A stretch of DNA of 64,000 nt from Rhyacophila brunnea (lineage: Eukaryota > Arthropoda > Insecta > Trichoptera > Rhyacophilidae), in contig JAGYXB010000456.1 in assembly GCA_022495005.1 (NCBI GenBank), forward strand, positions 372,001 to 436,000. The letters run 5' to 3'. Shown here in pieces: positions 33,665-43,749 of this stretch (position 1 is the stretch's first letter; each line of letters starts with the position of its first letter). Under the pieces are notes generated by a model. It was not told the origin of the DNA. It saw nothing but the letters and a program-made list of their open reading frames with translations, and did not search any database. The position numbers and the translations under genes were made by a program.

Positions 33665-35320
33665 AATTATCAATTGAATATTAAAAAAATAAGTTCCTAA
33701 ATAAATAATCCTTTTTATATAAAGTTAAAAATTAGATGTATAAACCCTGAAATGTTTTAAATGATAAAAACCGTGTTATAACAAAATAAATAAACAGATT
33801 TTAATATTTTCTTTAAGACTTTAATTCACATTGTATACATTTCCAAAAAAAAACTATAAACATTTAATAACCACCCTATGGTACGTGCACTAACAAGTGA
33901 GCTAGCCAGATTTGTGTCGTGCTATTGAGGGTGTGTTAGTAAGTATTTTTGTTTAATAAGGTGGAAAATTATATAACCACTCACATCTTGGCTATTGATT
34001 AGAATAAATGAAATGAGGTTTCATCTTTATGAATATTCAACATAAATTTACCAAAGATATTTTATAAATATGAGCAAAAAGCCGAGTAGAAGAGAGGAGT
34101 TGAATTAGGTGGTTAAAATCGACTTCCCTGAGCTGTAAAGTTACAAAATAAGAAGATTACAAAAGTATAAATTTAGGTGATTGTTTTTAACCTAAGACTT
34201 TAAAATACTATGACACAACAATCTGTCATTAATTTAAAAAAAATCAGTTCCTAATAATACATTTTATATTATACGATCTTCACATAATACAGATTATTAA
34301 TAATGCTATTTAAATGATAGTAGGTAGGTATTTGAATTATGTTCCATATTACATCTCCTTTATGTTTTTCAGTATGAAAATAATTAATAATATCTTTTGT
34401 ACGAGTAAAAATTATTTAATATTGTGCGTAGGTGCTAAATGATAAATGAGCAGACACATAGATTCTAAGATTCACGTCAATTTTCGTGAGTAATTGTCAA
34501 CCTTAAATACCAATAATTATCAGGAACGGCTTAGCTAGCGATTTGGCAATCATTGGTAATAACAAATTATAAGTGATATAAAAGTCTTTTTTCAGGTTCC
34601 TATTTTAAAAGTCAATTTGTTACTCTAATTATCAAGTCATTTTGGAATCAAACAAAAAATACTGTATTATTTGGTTCACGATTCAATAAATTAATTTAAC
34701 GATTGGATGTGATCGGGCCATAAGTTTCAAAGGATCAAAATGTTTTTATGCAGTCTGATTGATACCCAGAAGTAATTCAGTGAACTCATAAATAATTTGA
34801 TACAGAAATAATATCAAAGATCTTTGATTAAAATATAATGAGTATTTCTACCACATATCTTTACAAAAAGCTCATTCAGATCATTTAATGCAATTTCAAA
34901 AATTTTATCGCTTTCCTTCACCGCTCCGCTTTACTATGTACATTCCCTAGCGTGGAATTGGGTAACCGATGGAAAATTTATAAGTGAAGTTGATTGCTTG
35001 TTGAATAAATAAAATGATGGACATTCGTATGTGCTTTAGAGGATTTGAAGATCTGCTCCAAACGCTATCGAGTGTTATTTGGATTTTTAATAGATACTTA
35101 TATTGTATACTTTAAATTTATTTTACCGTTATTTTTTTTATTAAATATACTACTAATTCATTGATAATAATCATCAGGAGATTGGTGATTTCTAGTGGGT
35201 CATGGCTTTCTTTAACAACTGGCTACACCTAACTATATTCAATTTTACTGAATTGAAGAAAAAAGCAGTCTAAACTCAGATCAATATCATAATATCTCAT
35301 TTTCCACGTGTTGCCGTCAC
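33665..35320. other. Non-coding AT-rich stretch
   Basis: No gene recognised. Confidence 0.5.
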
Positions 35321-35510
35321 TAAAGCCTCAATTACATTGAGCTTCTTTACGAGCTGTGTGTTGGCGAATTTATAATCTGCCTGTAAAGTCGCCCAGTGTA
35401 ATCATCGAACAAGCTAACATGTTCGATGATTACACTGGGCGACTTTACAGGCAGATTATAAATTCGCCAACAAACAGCTCGTAAAGAAGCTCAATGTAAT
35501 TGAGGCCTAA
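35321..35510. mobile_element. 190-bp near-perfect hairpin MITE (PIF/Harbinger-like)
   Basis: Arms 35321-35411 and 35420-35510 (91 bp each) are complementary except for about two bases, around an 8-nt loop AGCTAACA. The ends are (A/G)GCCTCAATTACATTGAGC inside TAA at both edges, fitting a TAA-type 3-bp target duplication. The near identity of the arms is striking for non-coding DNA. It ends 6 bp before the mariner element. Confidence 0.8.
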
Positions 35511-35516
35511 CCGAGC

Positions 35517-36820
35517 TATAATACGAGGGTGGGTCAATAAGTCCTTAGAAAAGCTGACAGGTGGCGCGACTAGTACTGTACGCGGTTTGTTTTCATGCAG
35601 CGGCACTACCGATTCAGTATGCTGCGAAGTTTCAATCAGATTGGTCGGGTTGTTGTGTGTTTCTCGTACATTTAAAAAAAAATTTTGCTTGTTTACAAAA
35701 AATGGAGAAAATTGAGTTTAGAGCTGTTATTAAACATTTTAATATAAAAGGGTTAACAGCAAAGGAAATAAAAAATGAGTTGATTTAGTTCACGGCATAT
35801 CTGCTCCTTCACTTGCAACTATTTATAACTGGTTAAATGAATTTAAACGTGGTCGTACATCAATAAAGGATGAACCAAGGCTCAGGACGTCCTGTAGAGG
35901 TGACTACACCAGAAATGATCAATAAAATCCACGATATGGTGTTAAGTGACCGAAGATTAAAGTTGAGTGAGATAATTGAGGTTACAGGGATCTCAAAAGG
36001 TAGCGTCATTTCTATTTTACATGACAAACTGGGCATGAAAAAACTTTCTGCAAGATGGGTGCCGCGTTTGCTCACAGTCGACAATAAACGCAATAGGGTG
36101 GTGGCCTCTAAAGCCCTGTTGTCGCTCATGCAACGCAATCCGGATGAATTTTTTCGCCGCTTTGTGACTGTAGATGAAACATGGATACACCACTATACTC
36201 CCGAGACGAAAGAACAGTCAAAGCAGTGGATTGCGAAGGCAAACCATGTCCAAAGAAGGCGAAAACCGTAAAATCAGCTGGTAAGGTTATGGCTACTGTA
36301 TTTTGGGATGCACGTGAAATTATTTTCGTTGACTATTTGGAAAAAGGAAAAACAATAACAGGGGATTATTATGCATCTTTATTGGACCAGCTAAAAAACA
36401 AAATTGAAGAAAAACGGCCTCATTTAAACAGGAAAAAAATCCTCTTTCATCAGGACAATGCCCGTGTTCACACATGTTTACGATCAATGGCTAAAATTGA
36501 AGAATTGAAGTTCGAATTGGTCGACCACCCACCGTATTCGCCAGATTTAGCCCCCAGTGACTTTTTCCTTTTCCCAAACTTAAAAAATGGCTAAGTGGAC
36601 AACGTTTTTTTCAAATGAAGAAGTCATCGATCGAACAAATGCTTATTTTGAGGACCTTCCGAAAACTTATTTTTCTGACGGTTTAAAAAAAATTGAGAAA
36701 CGTCTAACCAAGTGTATTGAGCTCCAAGGAGATTATGTTGAGAAATAAAAAAAAAAATACAAAAAAAAAACTGTTTTAATGCTTTTTTCTAAGGAATTAT
36801 TGACCCACCCTCGTATTATA
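35517..36820 (+). mobile_element. Full-length mariner element with decayed transposase
   Basis: About 30-bp inverted ends (TACGAGGGTGGGTCAATAAG at the left; the right end is its complement with few changes), TA-flanked, total about 1.3 kb. This is the normal length for an animal mariner. The transposase gene is listed separately. The right end lies beside a LINE family 1 fragment. Confidence 0.92.
35702..36748 (+). pseudogene. Mariner transposase pseudogene
   Basis: Cut-and-paste transposase of the mariner (DD34D) group. ATG at 35702 starts MEKIEFRAVIKHFNIKGLTA, followed by a helix-turn-helix region; HGISAPSLATIYNWLNEFKR continues in another frame. GRPVEVTTPE precedes the second HTH, then comes WVPRLLT, the mariner WVPHEL-type linker. 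Catalytic residues are visible: D in FVTVDETWIHHY (about 36165-36200), D in FHQDNARVH (about 36450), and D in YSPDLAPSDFFLFP (about 36555), 34 residues after the second. It ends KCIELQGDYVEK-stop at 36748. About four frameshifts (near 35783, 35881, 36238 and 36590) break it. The triad itself is intact, so decay is fairly recent but complete. Confidence 0.92.
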
Positions 36821-36827
36821 CGGCGAG

Positions 36828-36990
36828 GATTTTTATAATAAGAAATTATAAAACAATATCCACTTAAACTCGTTCTCACGTAAGTGGAATATATCAATAT
36901 ACGAAACGATTTGGTTGAATACGGTTATTACTATCCCAATTATTGGCGTCAGTGAAACTTACGAATTTGGTAACGCCAATTCGTTGTACA
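36828..36990 (-). pseudogene. LINE family 1 fragment, copy 4
   Basis: Minus-strand match to the DIFHLRE.E/TMFNE part of the LINE 3' end: ACGTAAGTGGAATATATCAA TAT and CGATTTGGTTGAATACGGTT appear as in the 14.8-15.0 and 60.9 kb copies. It is only about 160 bp long, truncated beside the mariner end. Confidence 0.6.
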
Positions 36991-37489
36991 GGTGGTTGAT
37001 TTAGGCATTCATATTTTACTGGTTGAAATGTCCATTTCTTTAGTAGTTGTTGGTAATTATCTTGAAAATCGCCCGTTAAATTACCACGTCTTAGAAATGG
37101 TATGGCTAATAATATAATTAATGAATAAGAACAACCATATTGTGGTAAACTACTACGAGTAATGCCTTGTTCGGACTGTGCCAGTGATTTAGTAAAGTAG
37201 CGAGTGATTTGGTAAAAACCCGTGTCTGAACAGACAAATTTAGTCGAGTAGTTTAGTAAATAGGTCAGTCAATCCGATCCATTTTATTCTATTATTTCGG
37301 GCGAGTAGCGATCCCCACCACCTCTCACTATATACTAAACAAGCCACAAAACAAGTCTGAACAGGCGAGCGCAGGCGAGTGCATTAGTTGTCGACTGCCG
37401 TAGGAATGACACAGCGTTGGAACGAAGATATTATTTTTAATAATATAACTTATAATTTTTATACTTTAACGCGACAAACCGTCTCGAAC

Positions 37490-37830
37490 CGTGTGTTGAT
37501 AAATGGCAATATTTCACAGAAAGCTTGTTGTTATTGAGAATAGGTAAAGATGTGTACCATCATCTTATAAGTTATATTCATTTATTATTTCGTTTATTCT
37601 GTATACTCAGTATGAAGGATATTATGTCATGTCGGTAGGAAGTGTGGATAATTTGTTGATTAATACGTTGATAAATAATGGCAATATTTCACAGAAAACT
37701 TGTTGTTATTGAGAGTTAGTAGGTAAAGAGGGTAGGTACACATTATCGTAGTGTTCATAAGAATAATAATTACAAGTTATATTCATTTATCATCTGTTTA
37801 TATTTTATAGTCAGTAAGGATAATGGAGCA
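37490..37830 (+). repeat. Tandem duplication of a ~130-180-bp unit
   Basis: GTTGATAAATGGCAATATTT CACAGAAAGCTTGTTGTTAT TGAG at about 37495 recurs at about 37670. Each is followed by GGTAAAGA, by AAGTTATATTCATTTAT and by a CAGTA..GGAT segment. It lies inside the TIR element. Confidence 0.7.
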
Positions 37831-37836
37831 TAAAAT

Positions 37837-38275
37837 CAGGGGCGGATCAAGTCAAGCGGAGGCACTGAGCGGTAAAAATTTCGGGCCCCCAAATTCAAGT
37901 TAGAAAAAAAGTTTTATGCGTAGAAACTCTCATTAATTCATTTACATGAAATATAACAAAGGTAATAGAAATAAAATAAAAAAACCTGTTTTAAATAAAT
38001 TTTCGTCTTGCAAATTCGTCAATTATTTTGGCAGTGTCAATTCGGTTTAAAATTTCTTGCTCTATATATAAAATGGCCATACTATTAAATCTTTCTTCTC
38101 CCATAGTACTTCTCAAATATTTTTTACACGCTTTAAAACAGAAAACGATCTTTCACCAGATGCATAAGATAAGGGGATTGTTAAAAAAAATCAATAATAT
38201 TTCTATATTTGGGAATGTGCCAGACATTTCTTTGACAGCTCGATAGATGTCTGGCGTGGTTTTAATATTGTGCAT
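37837..38275 (-). pseudogene. hAT transposase C-terminal fragment with element end
   Basis: Minus strand: MSGTFPNIEILL, then with one frameshift IPLSYASGERSFSVLKRVKN, YLRSTMGEERFNSMAILYIE and QEILNRIDTAKIIDEFARRK before a stop near 38004. This is the hAT C-terminal dimerisation region ('P...A..ERSFS.LK.IK..LRS.M...RL..LA.L.IE'), of the subgroup often annotated as zinc-finger MYM-type. CAGGGGCGGATC at 37837 is a typical hAT terminus beyond the 3' UTR. The N-terminal part and the other terminus are missing. The plus-strand frame at 38028-38246 is antisense to it. Confidence 0.85.
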
Positions 38276-38647
38276 TAAGTACCTATTTATTACCTAAACA
38301 AACTACAAAAATACAAAATACAAAAATTTACGAAACTACGAAAATATAATAGGTAGGTATCCTATGTAAATTAGTATTCATCAATAGGAATTTGGAACAA
38401 AAATTAATTCAATTCAACAACGCCGTTTTTGTATAGTGTCATTTGAATTATTTTTGAAGTTACGACAGACGGCAGCAATCTCGTGTCGCGCGAATTGTGT
38501 CCGTTTTGAAATACCGTGGCTCTCGACGCTCTGTTCATTTTGACACGTCACTCACTAATGAGCTGTGTTCGGACACTTTTCAGTTACTAATTCACTAAAT
38601 CACTCGCCACTCTACTAAATCACTCGCCCGGTTCGGACCGGCCTTAA

Positions 38648-40023
38648 TAATCTCAAAAATAATAATTTAATATTTTATTAAAAAATGTATTTATTCTCGA
38701 GAAGCATATATTTTATAATAATTTTTGTTGCGCTTTTCATAGTTGACTGTAATTTTGTGACTGAATGATTGTGATAGTGGATGTGAAACCTGAGGGGGGA
38801 CTGGTCAAACGTAGGATGACAGACACTGACCCTTTATGATGTTCTGCGGTCTGGCTGAAGCTGGTCCATGGGGCATGCCTTCATGTCCTAGTAGGCACTC
38901 GCACGGTACACTTATGATGGATAATATGATAAATTAGGAGACACCCTATGCTGGTAACACATACATAAGTGGTTTGATTAACTGAGTTTGCTGATTGATT
39001 GCGTTTGAGTTTGAGTGAGTGAATGATTGAGTTTGCTGATCTGAGTGATTAACTGTTTGCACGGAGACTCGGACAGAGTTATTGTTTCTACGACGGTTGC
39101 ACTTTACACGGTCGCGGTCTGCACTTAACTTTTTGAATCAGTCTATATGCTTGTAATTACTTGTTTAACGACGGTAACGCTATAACAAGCCTACACGCGC
39201 CCGTTGTCTTGAGGTAACTGAATTTTATTCAATCACGGTCGACTGATAACCCGTAACTGCGACAATAACTGGGAATGTCAGTTAGGAGGGATGAAAGCGA
39301 CCATAATTGAACCAACAAAATTTTAAAATGAATAATTGATTTATGATAACTTACATAATATTATAATACGTAAGTCAGTGATTGTAAGTATAAAAAATAT
39401 TTTTTAAATAAAGTGTAATCGTAGTCATACATTTTGTGATAGATATGTTATGTGGAAACGGCACGTCCACTTCATTCGAACCGTGGCATACATCGATTTG
39501 CAATGAAGGACTTACAGCTGGGACTAAAATAGTTTCACTACAAAATAATTAATTTATTATACAAGATACTTTTAAACGTAGGTAGTCAGTAACAACAAAG
39601 AACAAATGCTGAGTTACGATATATAATTATATATACCTATATTAGTTTACATACTCAAATGGGTTTAGCAAAAAGCTCAGTTTGCCAACGGCATTAATAT
39701 TATTACTTTGTTGTTGTAAAACAAGTTATACAATTTTGCATCAAATAATGAATGCACTCAAATAATCGCATAAGCTAAAGTAATACTAGAACCAAAACAG
39801 ATTTGAACGACAGACGAGCGTAATAATTAACGTGATTTAGTCATCAGAACAAACTTAACCGACAATAATAATTGTAGGCCTGTGTAATGGTGACGTTGTT
39901 TTTAATTATTCTTTCCGAGAAAGCATTTCATTAAATTACTAACAATCTAATTTTCAAAGTACAATTTAATTATTCTACCGTCAATAAATAATGTTGCCTT
40001 TTAAAATTTGTTCCTAATAATAT
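38648..40023. other. Non-coding stretch with a TGAGTTTG-type minisatellite
   Basis: At about 38980-39055 GAGTTTGCTGATTGA-like units repeat irregularly. 39060-39300 is somewhat GC-richer (ACACGGTCGCGGTCTGCAC) without a frame. No gene recognised. Confidence 0.45.
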
Positions 40024-41389
40024 TAGTGCAGGATCCCATAGACTTTTCGTATACATAATATGCGGAACGCATTCTGACAATTGGAATAGGTTTTTGGGGT
40101 CACAAAGATATATAATGTCGATGTTTCCAGGCGATATTAGTGGTCATTTTTTTTTATTGAGGTTTTAATTTTTTTTCTTATAATCCACCAAAAATTGTTC
40201 CGAGTTCTTCAATAAAACCAAGACCGAATCAGGGATTAATTGAAAATGCAATAATTGTACCATGCCATCGGCACGGTCGTAGAACGGTTCGTCCCATTTG
40301 AAAAAAATAAAAATAGCGGGTAGTGCAATGTGTTCAAAATTATCGATTTTTAGGATCCTCCTCGGCTTAAATTATTTTATTTAGTTTTATTTTTGTATAG
40401 AATAACCCATATTGGTTTCTTTACCATATATATGCATATGGCATGAGTTTTAGTATAATGGTCAATCCAGAAACAGTGCAGGTTGCACATATAGGTAGGT
40501 GAATAAATGAAATAACGATAACCACTAACCACACTAAGTGCACATTATTACACATTAGGCTTCAGCACAAGTTTATTTATGGAAAAGCTCATCTGATCCA
40601 CTATTTGAGCCTATTGATTTTCTACAACTTGGCAATGAGTTACAAGAAAATAATTTGTATTCAAGACAATTAATGACGAATGAACCTCTACCAAATTATT
40701 TAGTTAAACAATGCAAATGTAATTCTAACTGCCGTACATTATCATGTAGTTATAAGAAATCGGCTTTGACATCTATATCATTGTGCAAATGTGTAAGTAG
40801 TGTTTGTAAAAACTGTGATCATGTACTTAAAGCAGTTTGAACACTTGACTTGTTTCTTTTTTTTAATAAAGTGCACTTAGTGTGGTTAGTGGTTATCGTT
40901 ATTTCATTTATTCACCTACCTATATGTGTAACCTGCACTGTTTCTGGATTAACCATTATACTAAAACTCATGTCATATGCATATATATGGTAAAGAAACC
41001 AATCTGGGTGATTCTATACAAAATATTACTAAATAAAATAATTTAAGCCAAGGAGGATCCTAAGAATCGATAATTTTGAACACATTGCACTACCCGCTAT
41101 TTTTATTTTTTCAAATGGGGCGAACCGTTCTACGACCATGCCGATGGCATGGTACAATTATTGCATTTTCTATCAATTCTTGATTTTGTCTTGGTTTTAT
41201 TGAAGAACACAGAACAATTTTTGGTGGGTTATAAGAAAAAAAATTAAAAGCTCAATAAAAAAAATTGACCACTAATATCGCCTGGCAACATCGACATTAT
41301 ATATCTTTGTGACCCCAAAAACCTATTCCAATTGTCAGAATGCGTTCCGCATATTATGTATATGAAAAGTCTATGGGATCCTGCACTAT
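40024..41389. mobile_element. Foldback element with ~520-bp inverted arms
   Basis: The left arm 40024-40544 and right arm 40871-41389 are inverted copies along their whole length, with small indels and substitutions. Ends: TAGTGCAGGATCCCATAGAC at the left; the right is its complement, GATCCTGCACTA. TA at both edges fits a TA target duplication. Inner borders: ACCACACTAAGTGCAC and GTGCACTTAGTGTGGT. The 326-bp loop holds a one-exon-like coding segment listed separately. The superfamily is uncertain. Confidence 0.88.
40562..40869 (+). pseudogene. Terminal-exon-like coding segment in a foldback loop
   Basis: After a splice-acceptor-like TATTACACATTAG (ending about 40558), an open frame without ATG runs to the stop at 40838-40840. 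It begins ASAQVYLWKSSSDPLFEPID, then FLQLGNELQEN. It continues LPNYLVKQCKCNSNCRTLSC SYKK and LCKCVSSVCKNC. AATAAA follows at about 40864, just before the right arm. The order Trp...P...L then C.C..C....C....K, C.C....C.N resembles the CXC (tesmin/TSO1-like) cysteine-rich tail found at the end of many insect transposon-associated proteins. Eight cysteines are visible, one fewer than a full CXC repeat needs, so it is degenerate. It may be a leftover last exon of the element's own gene or a captured host/TE exon. Confidence 0.55.
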
Positions 41390-42570
41390 ATCGGTATTAA
41401 ATTAAACAGACCCTTATCATTCTTATCAATGTATCATTATTAAATTAAGTGTAATTAATACTATAACCTGCTGTGTTTTTTTAAAATTATTACAATGTAT
41501 TTTTACCAATAATTTATTGATAGTGTTTAAGTTTAAACCATAGAATAATAATTTATATAGTAAGACCTTAACAAAAGAACGTCTTGATCCATGAATCTGA
41601 TTTGGGTAAGCAATCCATCCCTCTGAAGAGCAGTGACAGACAAGGAAAAGATAACCAAAATCATCTCCGGTGTCCGAAACGGATATGGCTTAAAAGGGTA
41701 GGTATACAGTTAGCTATTCAAAACTTGGTTTTGTTGTGTGTTTAAATGTACTATTAATATAATAGTACATTGAAGTTAATGTCTTAATCTGGAGTATCTG
41801 GGCGGACTGGGAATGTCTCAGGAGCAGTTACCCAAGAACCGTGGTAATCGTTTTCGCCATCCGTAAGTACCAGAATATCGTGCGCCGATCGGGTAAAATA
41901 ACATCATATTAGTCTGAGTAGAGAGCAATTACAGATTTGAATTATGGTTTGTTATTATAGACGCTGCAGCTTACTGTTCACGCTCAAATTATGTTTAGTA
42001 TCATATTTAGCAATCTCGTATGTAAAATACCTGTTAAACTAAAAACAATAGAATTCATTATTTTCTTAATTTAAAATGGGTAAGAAGTATAACACAACCT
42101 CGGTAAGATATTTTGATTTATGTGTACTGCAATTTAAATCAGTGAAGAAAAAAATAATTTTGCTACCTACCGCATTTCTGGAAAATTAATATTTCATTAT
42201 CCTGTGTGTTGAATAAACGCGAAATGATCTCGGTTATTTATAATCGGCATAGAAAATTATTAATTCATGAATTCTAGTGATAAGCTTATAAATCTTAATT
42301 CTATTTCACAAAGTGCAGTATCATAATAATCATTATTCATACAGTGTACAAATTGCTAAAGATAATGTACCTACTTATATACTATATAGAATAAGATGGC
42401 TTACGTTAAAATTTAAAGGTATTTATCTACTATAAGAGATACAATCGTTTCTTAAAACTAATCCAATAAAGATTTAAGTAACTCGCAACATTTTTTATTG
42501 AAAATATAAAATATACAGGTAATTTCCCAAATGTCAATAACGTTTTGTCAAACCAAAAACAACGCCGAAT
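41390..42570. other. Non-coding stretch
   Basis: No gene recognised. Confidence 0.45.
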
Positions 42571-42574
42571 TGAT

Positions 42575-42940
42575 TTCATTTTTCAATAAGTTTGCAGCGC
42601 ACCCTCAAAAATTACAATCCAAAAAATCACCGGCCGCCACTGGTTGGCAGTACGACGCAGCAAATTTTGGCCTATGTGGTGGGCCCAACAACTGGTTGGA
42701 CTAACTTGAGCAGCTCTTCCCTTGATGTACACATTTTTTAAAAATTTCTGAGGATTTGGTTTGCGTCCTGTATTTCTCCGCCACATGGACATATTGAACT
42801 GGTGCATAGAAGATCATACTCAAAGAGCCTGCCAGCAAAGCCACAACGAACAGTCAAGAGTAACTGCCTGGTGTAATGATCTGGAGTCAAAGCGGTTATC
42901 TCAATTCGCCATTTGATATTTGGAAAAATAAACATATACG
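42575..42940 (-). pseudogene. LINE C-terminal fragment, same family as 30.8-31.1 kb
   Basis: Minus-strand frames: IKWRIEITALTPDHYTRQLL, then LTVRCGFAGRLFEYDLLCTS, then SICPCGGEIQDANQILRNF (42935-42738), with a frameshift into the rest down to about 42583. The motif 'HYT.QLL....GF...LF', then 'C.CGGE.QDA.QIL', is the C-terminal cluster of jockey/R1-type ORF2. The canonical His before the last residues has become Gln (ANQI for ADHI), a sign of decay. RT and endonuclease are absent. Confidence 0.65.
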
Positions 42941-42944
42941 TGTG

Positions 42945-43520
42945 CCTACCTTTAGTGGAGGCATATCATTTATTTTCGTCAGGTGTTTTACACCGCATCC
43001 AGCGTCAATAGACGTATACGTAGTTACTTATGAATAGTTTTTCACCATCAAGGCGGAGAGGTTGCGTAAGATGAAAGTCAGCGATAGCACAAAGTCTAAG
43101 AATATATTATTATATAAAAATATAGCTGTATTTTCATAACCTATCAAACAATATTAGCGTCCGTCTATGCCTGGATTACCTAGAGCTTTATCGCTACAGT
43201 GAACCAGGTGAGGACATCGTAGATGGTGAGCACTTACCGTATTCTACGACAGTGGACAATGTGCTACGCCGCCGTAGCACTTTGTATCGTGGTATAATCA
43301 AACATAACAAATAAAAATCTTGTTATATTACCAATAAAAATAACAATCGTAAAATATTGTTGTGTTTATTGAAACTATAAAAATTCAATGTGACAATATT
43401 GAGGTTTATTATTTTTAGTAAGTCAGAGTAGATGTATTGTTACAATGTCGTGTTATCAGATGTTACAAGGACATAGGCTGTCGGGTAGGAATTTTTAATT
43501 AACTATTTTTTTTACATTCT
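42945..43520. other. Non-coding stretch
   Basis: No gene recognised. GTAGATGGTGAGCACTTACC GTATTCTACGAC near 43210-43240 contains a small inverted repeat (GTAG..CTAC) of no known meaning. Confidence 0.4.
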
Positions 43521-43524
43521 TCTA

Positions 43525-43745
43525 ACAGCGCTTCCGTGAGTATTAAAAGCCAATAGTTAAAATTTGTCGCAATTAAGTATGACTCCTTTAGCATAGTGGT
43601 CTATGTACGTGGGCGCGATACCCGAGAGATGCAGGTTCGATTCCTGCGGGGGTGTCTTACTTTTTTCAAAAAGATTTTTTCTATTGGTTATAATATATTT
43701 TCTCAGAAGTGTTTTCAAAATTATGTAATATGTTCATCAATATTT
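43525..43745 (+). mobile_element. SINE family A, copy 2 (internal tRNA-like segment)
   Basis: A 5' part AACAGCGCTTCCGTGAGTATT, AAAAGCCAATAGTTAAAATT TGTCGC; then a tRNA-like segment at 43580-43657 with GACTCCTTTAGCATAGTGG (A-box region) and GCAGGTTCGATTCCTGC (a fully paired T-arm); then TCTATTGGTTATAATATATT TTCTCAGAAGTG and the tail TTTTCAAAATTATG. Matched by the copy at 6680-6895 (minus) and a 3' fragment at 47890. The 68-codon frame here is not a gene. Confidence 0.8.
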
Positions 43746-43749
43746 ATAT

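Larger units (their letters stand above)
37160..38647. mobile_element. 1.5-kb TIR element (PIF/Harbinger-like) with nested hAT remnant
   Basis: The left end GCCTTGTTCGGACTGTGCCA followed by GTGATTTAGTAAAGTAGCGA is inverted at the right (ACTCGCCACTCTACTAAATC, ACTCGCCCGGTTCGGACC). TAA occurs at 37160-37162 and 38645-38647, fitting a 3-bp duplication. CGAGTGATTT-type motifs recur beside both ends. The inside holds a tandem duplication and a hAT fragment, so the element is either composite or was itself a target. Confidence 0.65.

Noticed and set aside
33869..34120. Possible TIR pair (AATAACCACCCTA and TTAGGTGGTTAAAA)
   Set aside because: The match is short and the flanks give no duplication.
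36828..36990. Part of the mariner element
   Set aside because: It lies outside the right TIR and matches LINE family 1 instead.
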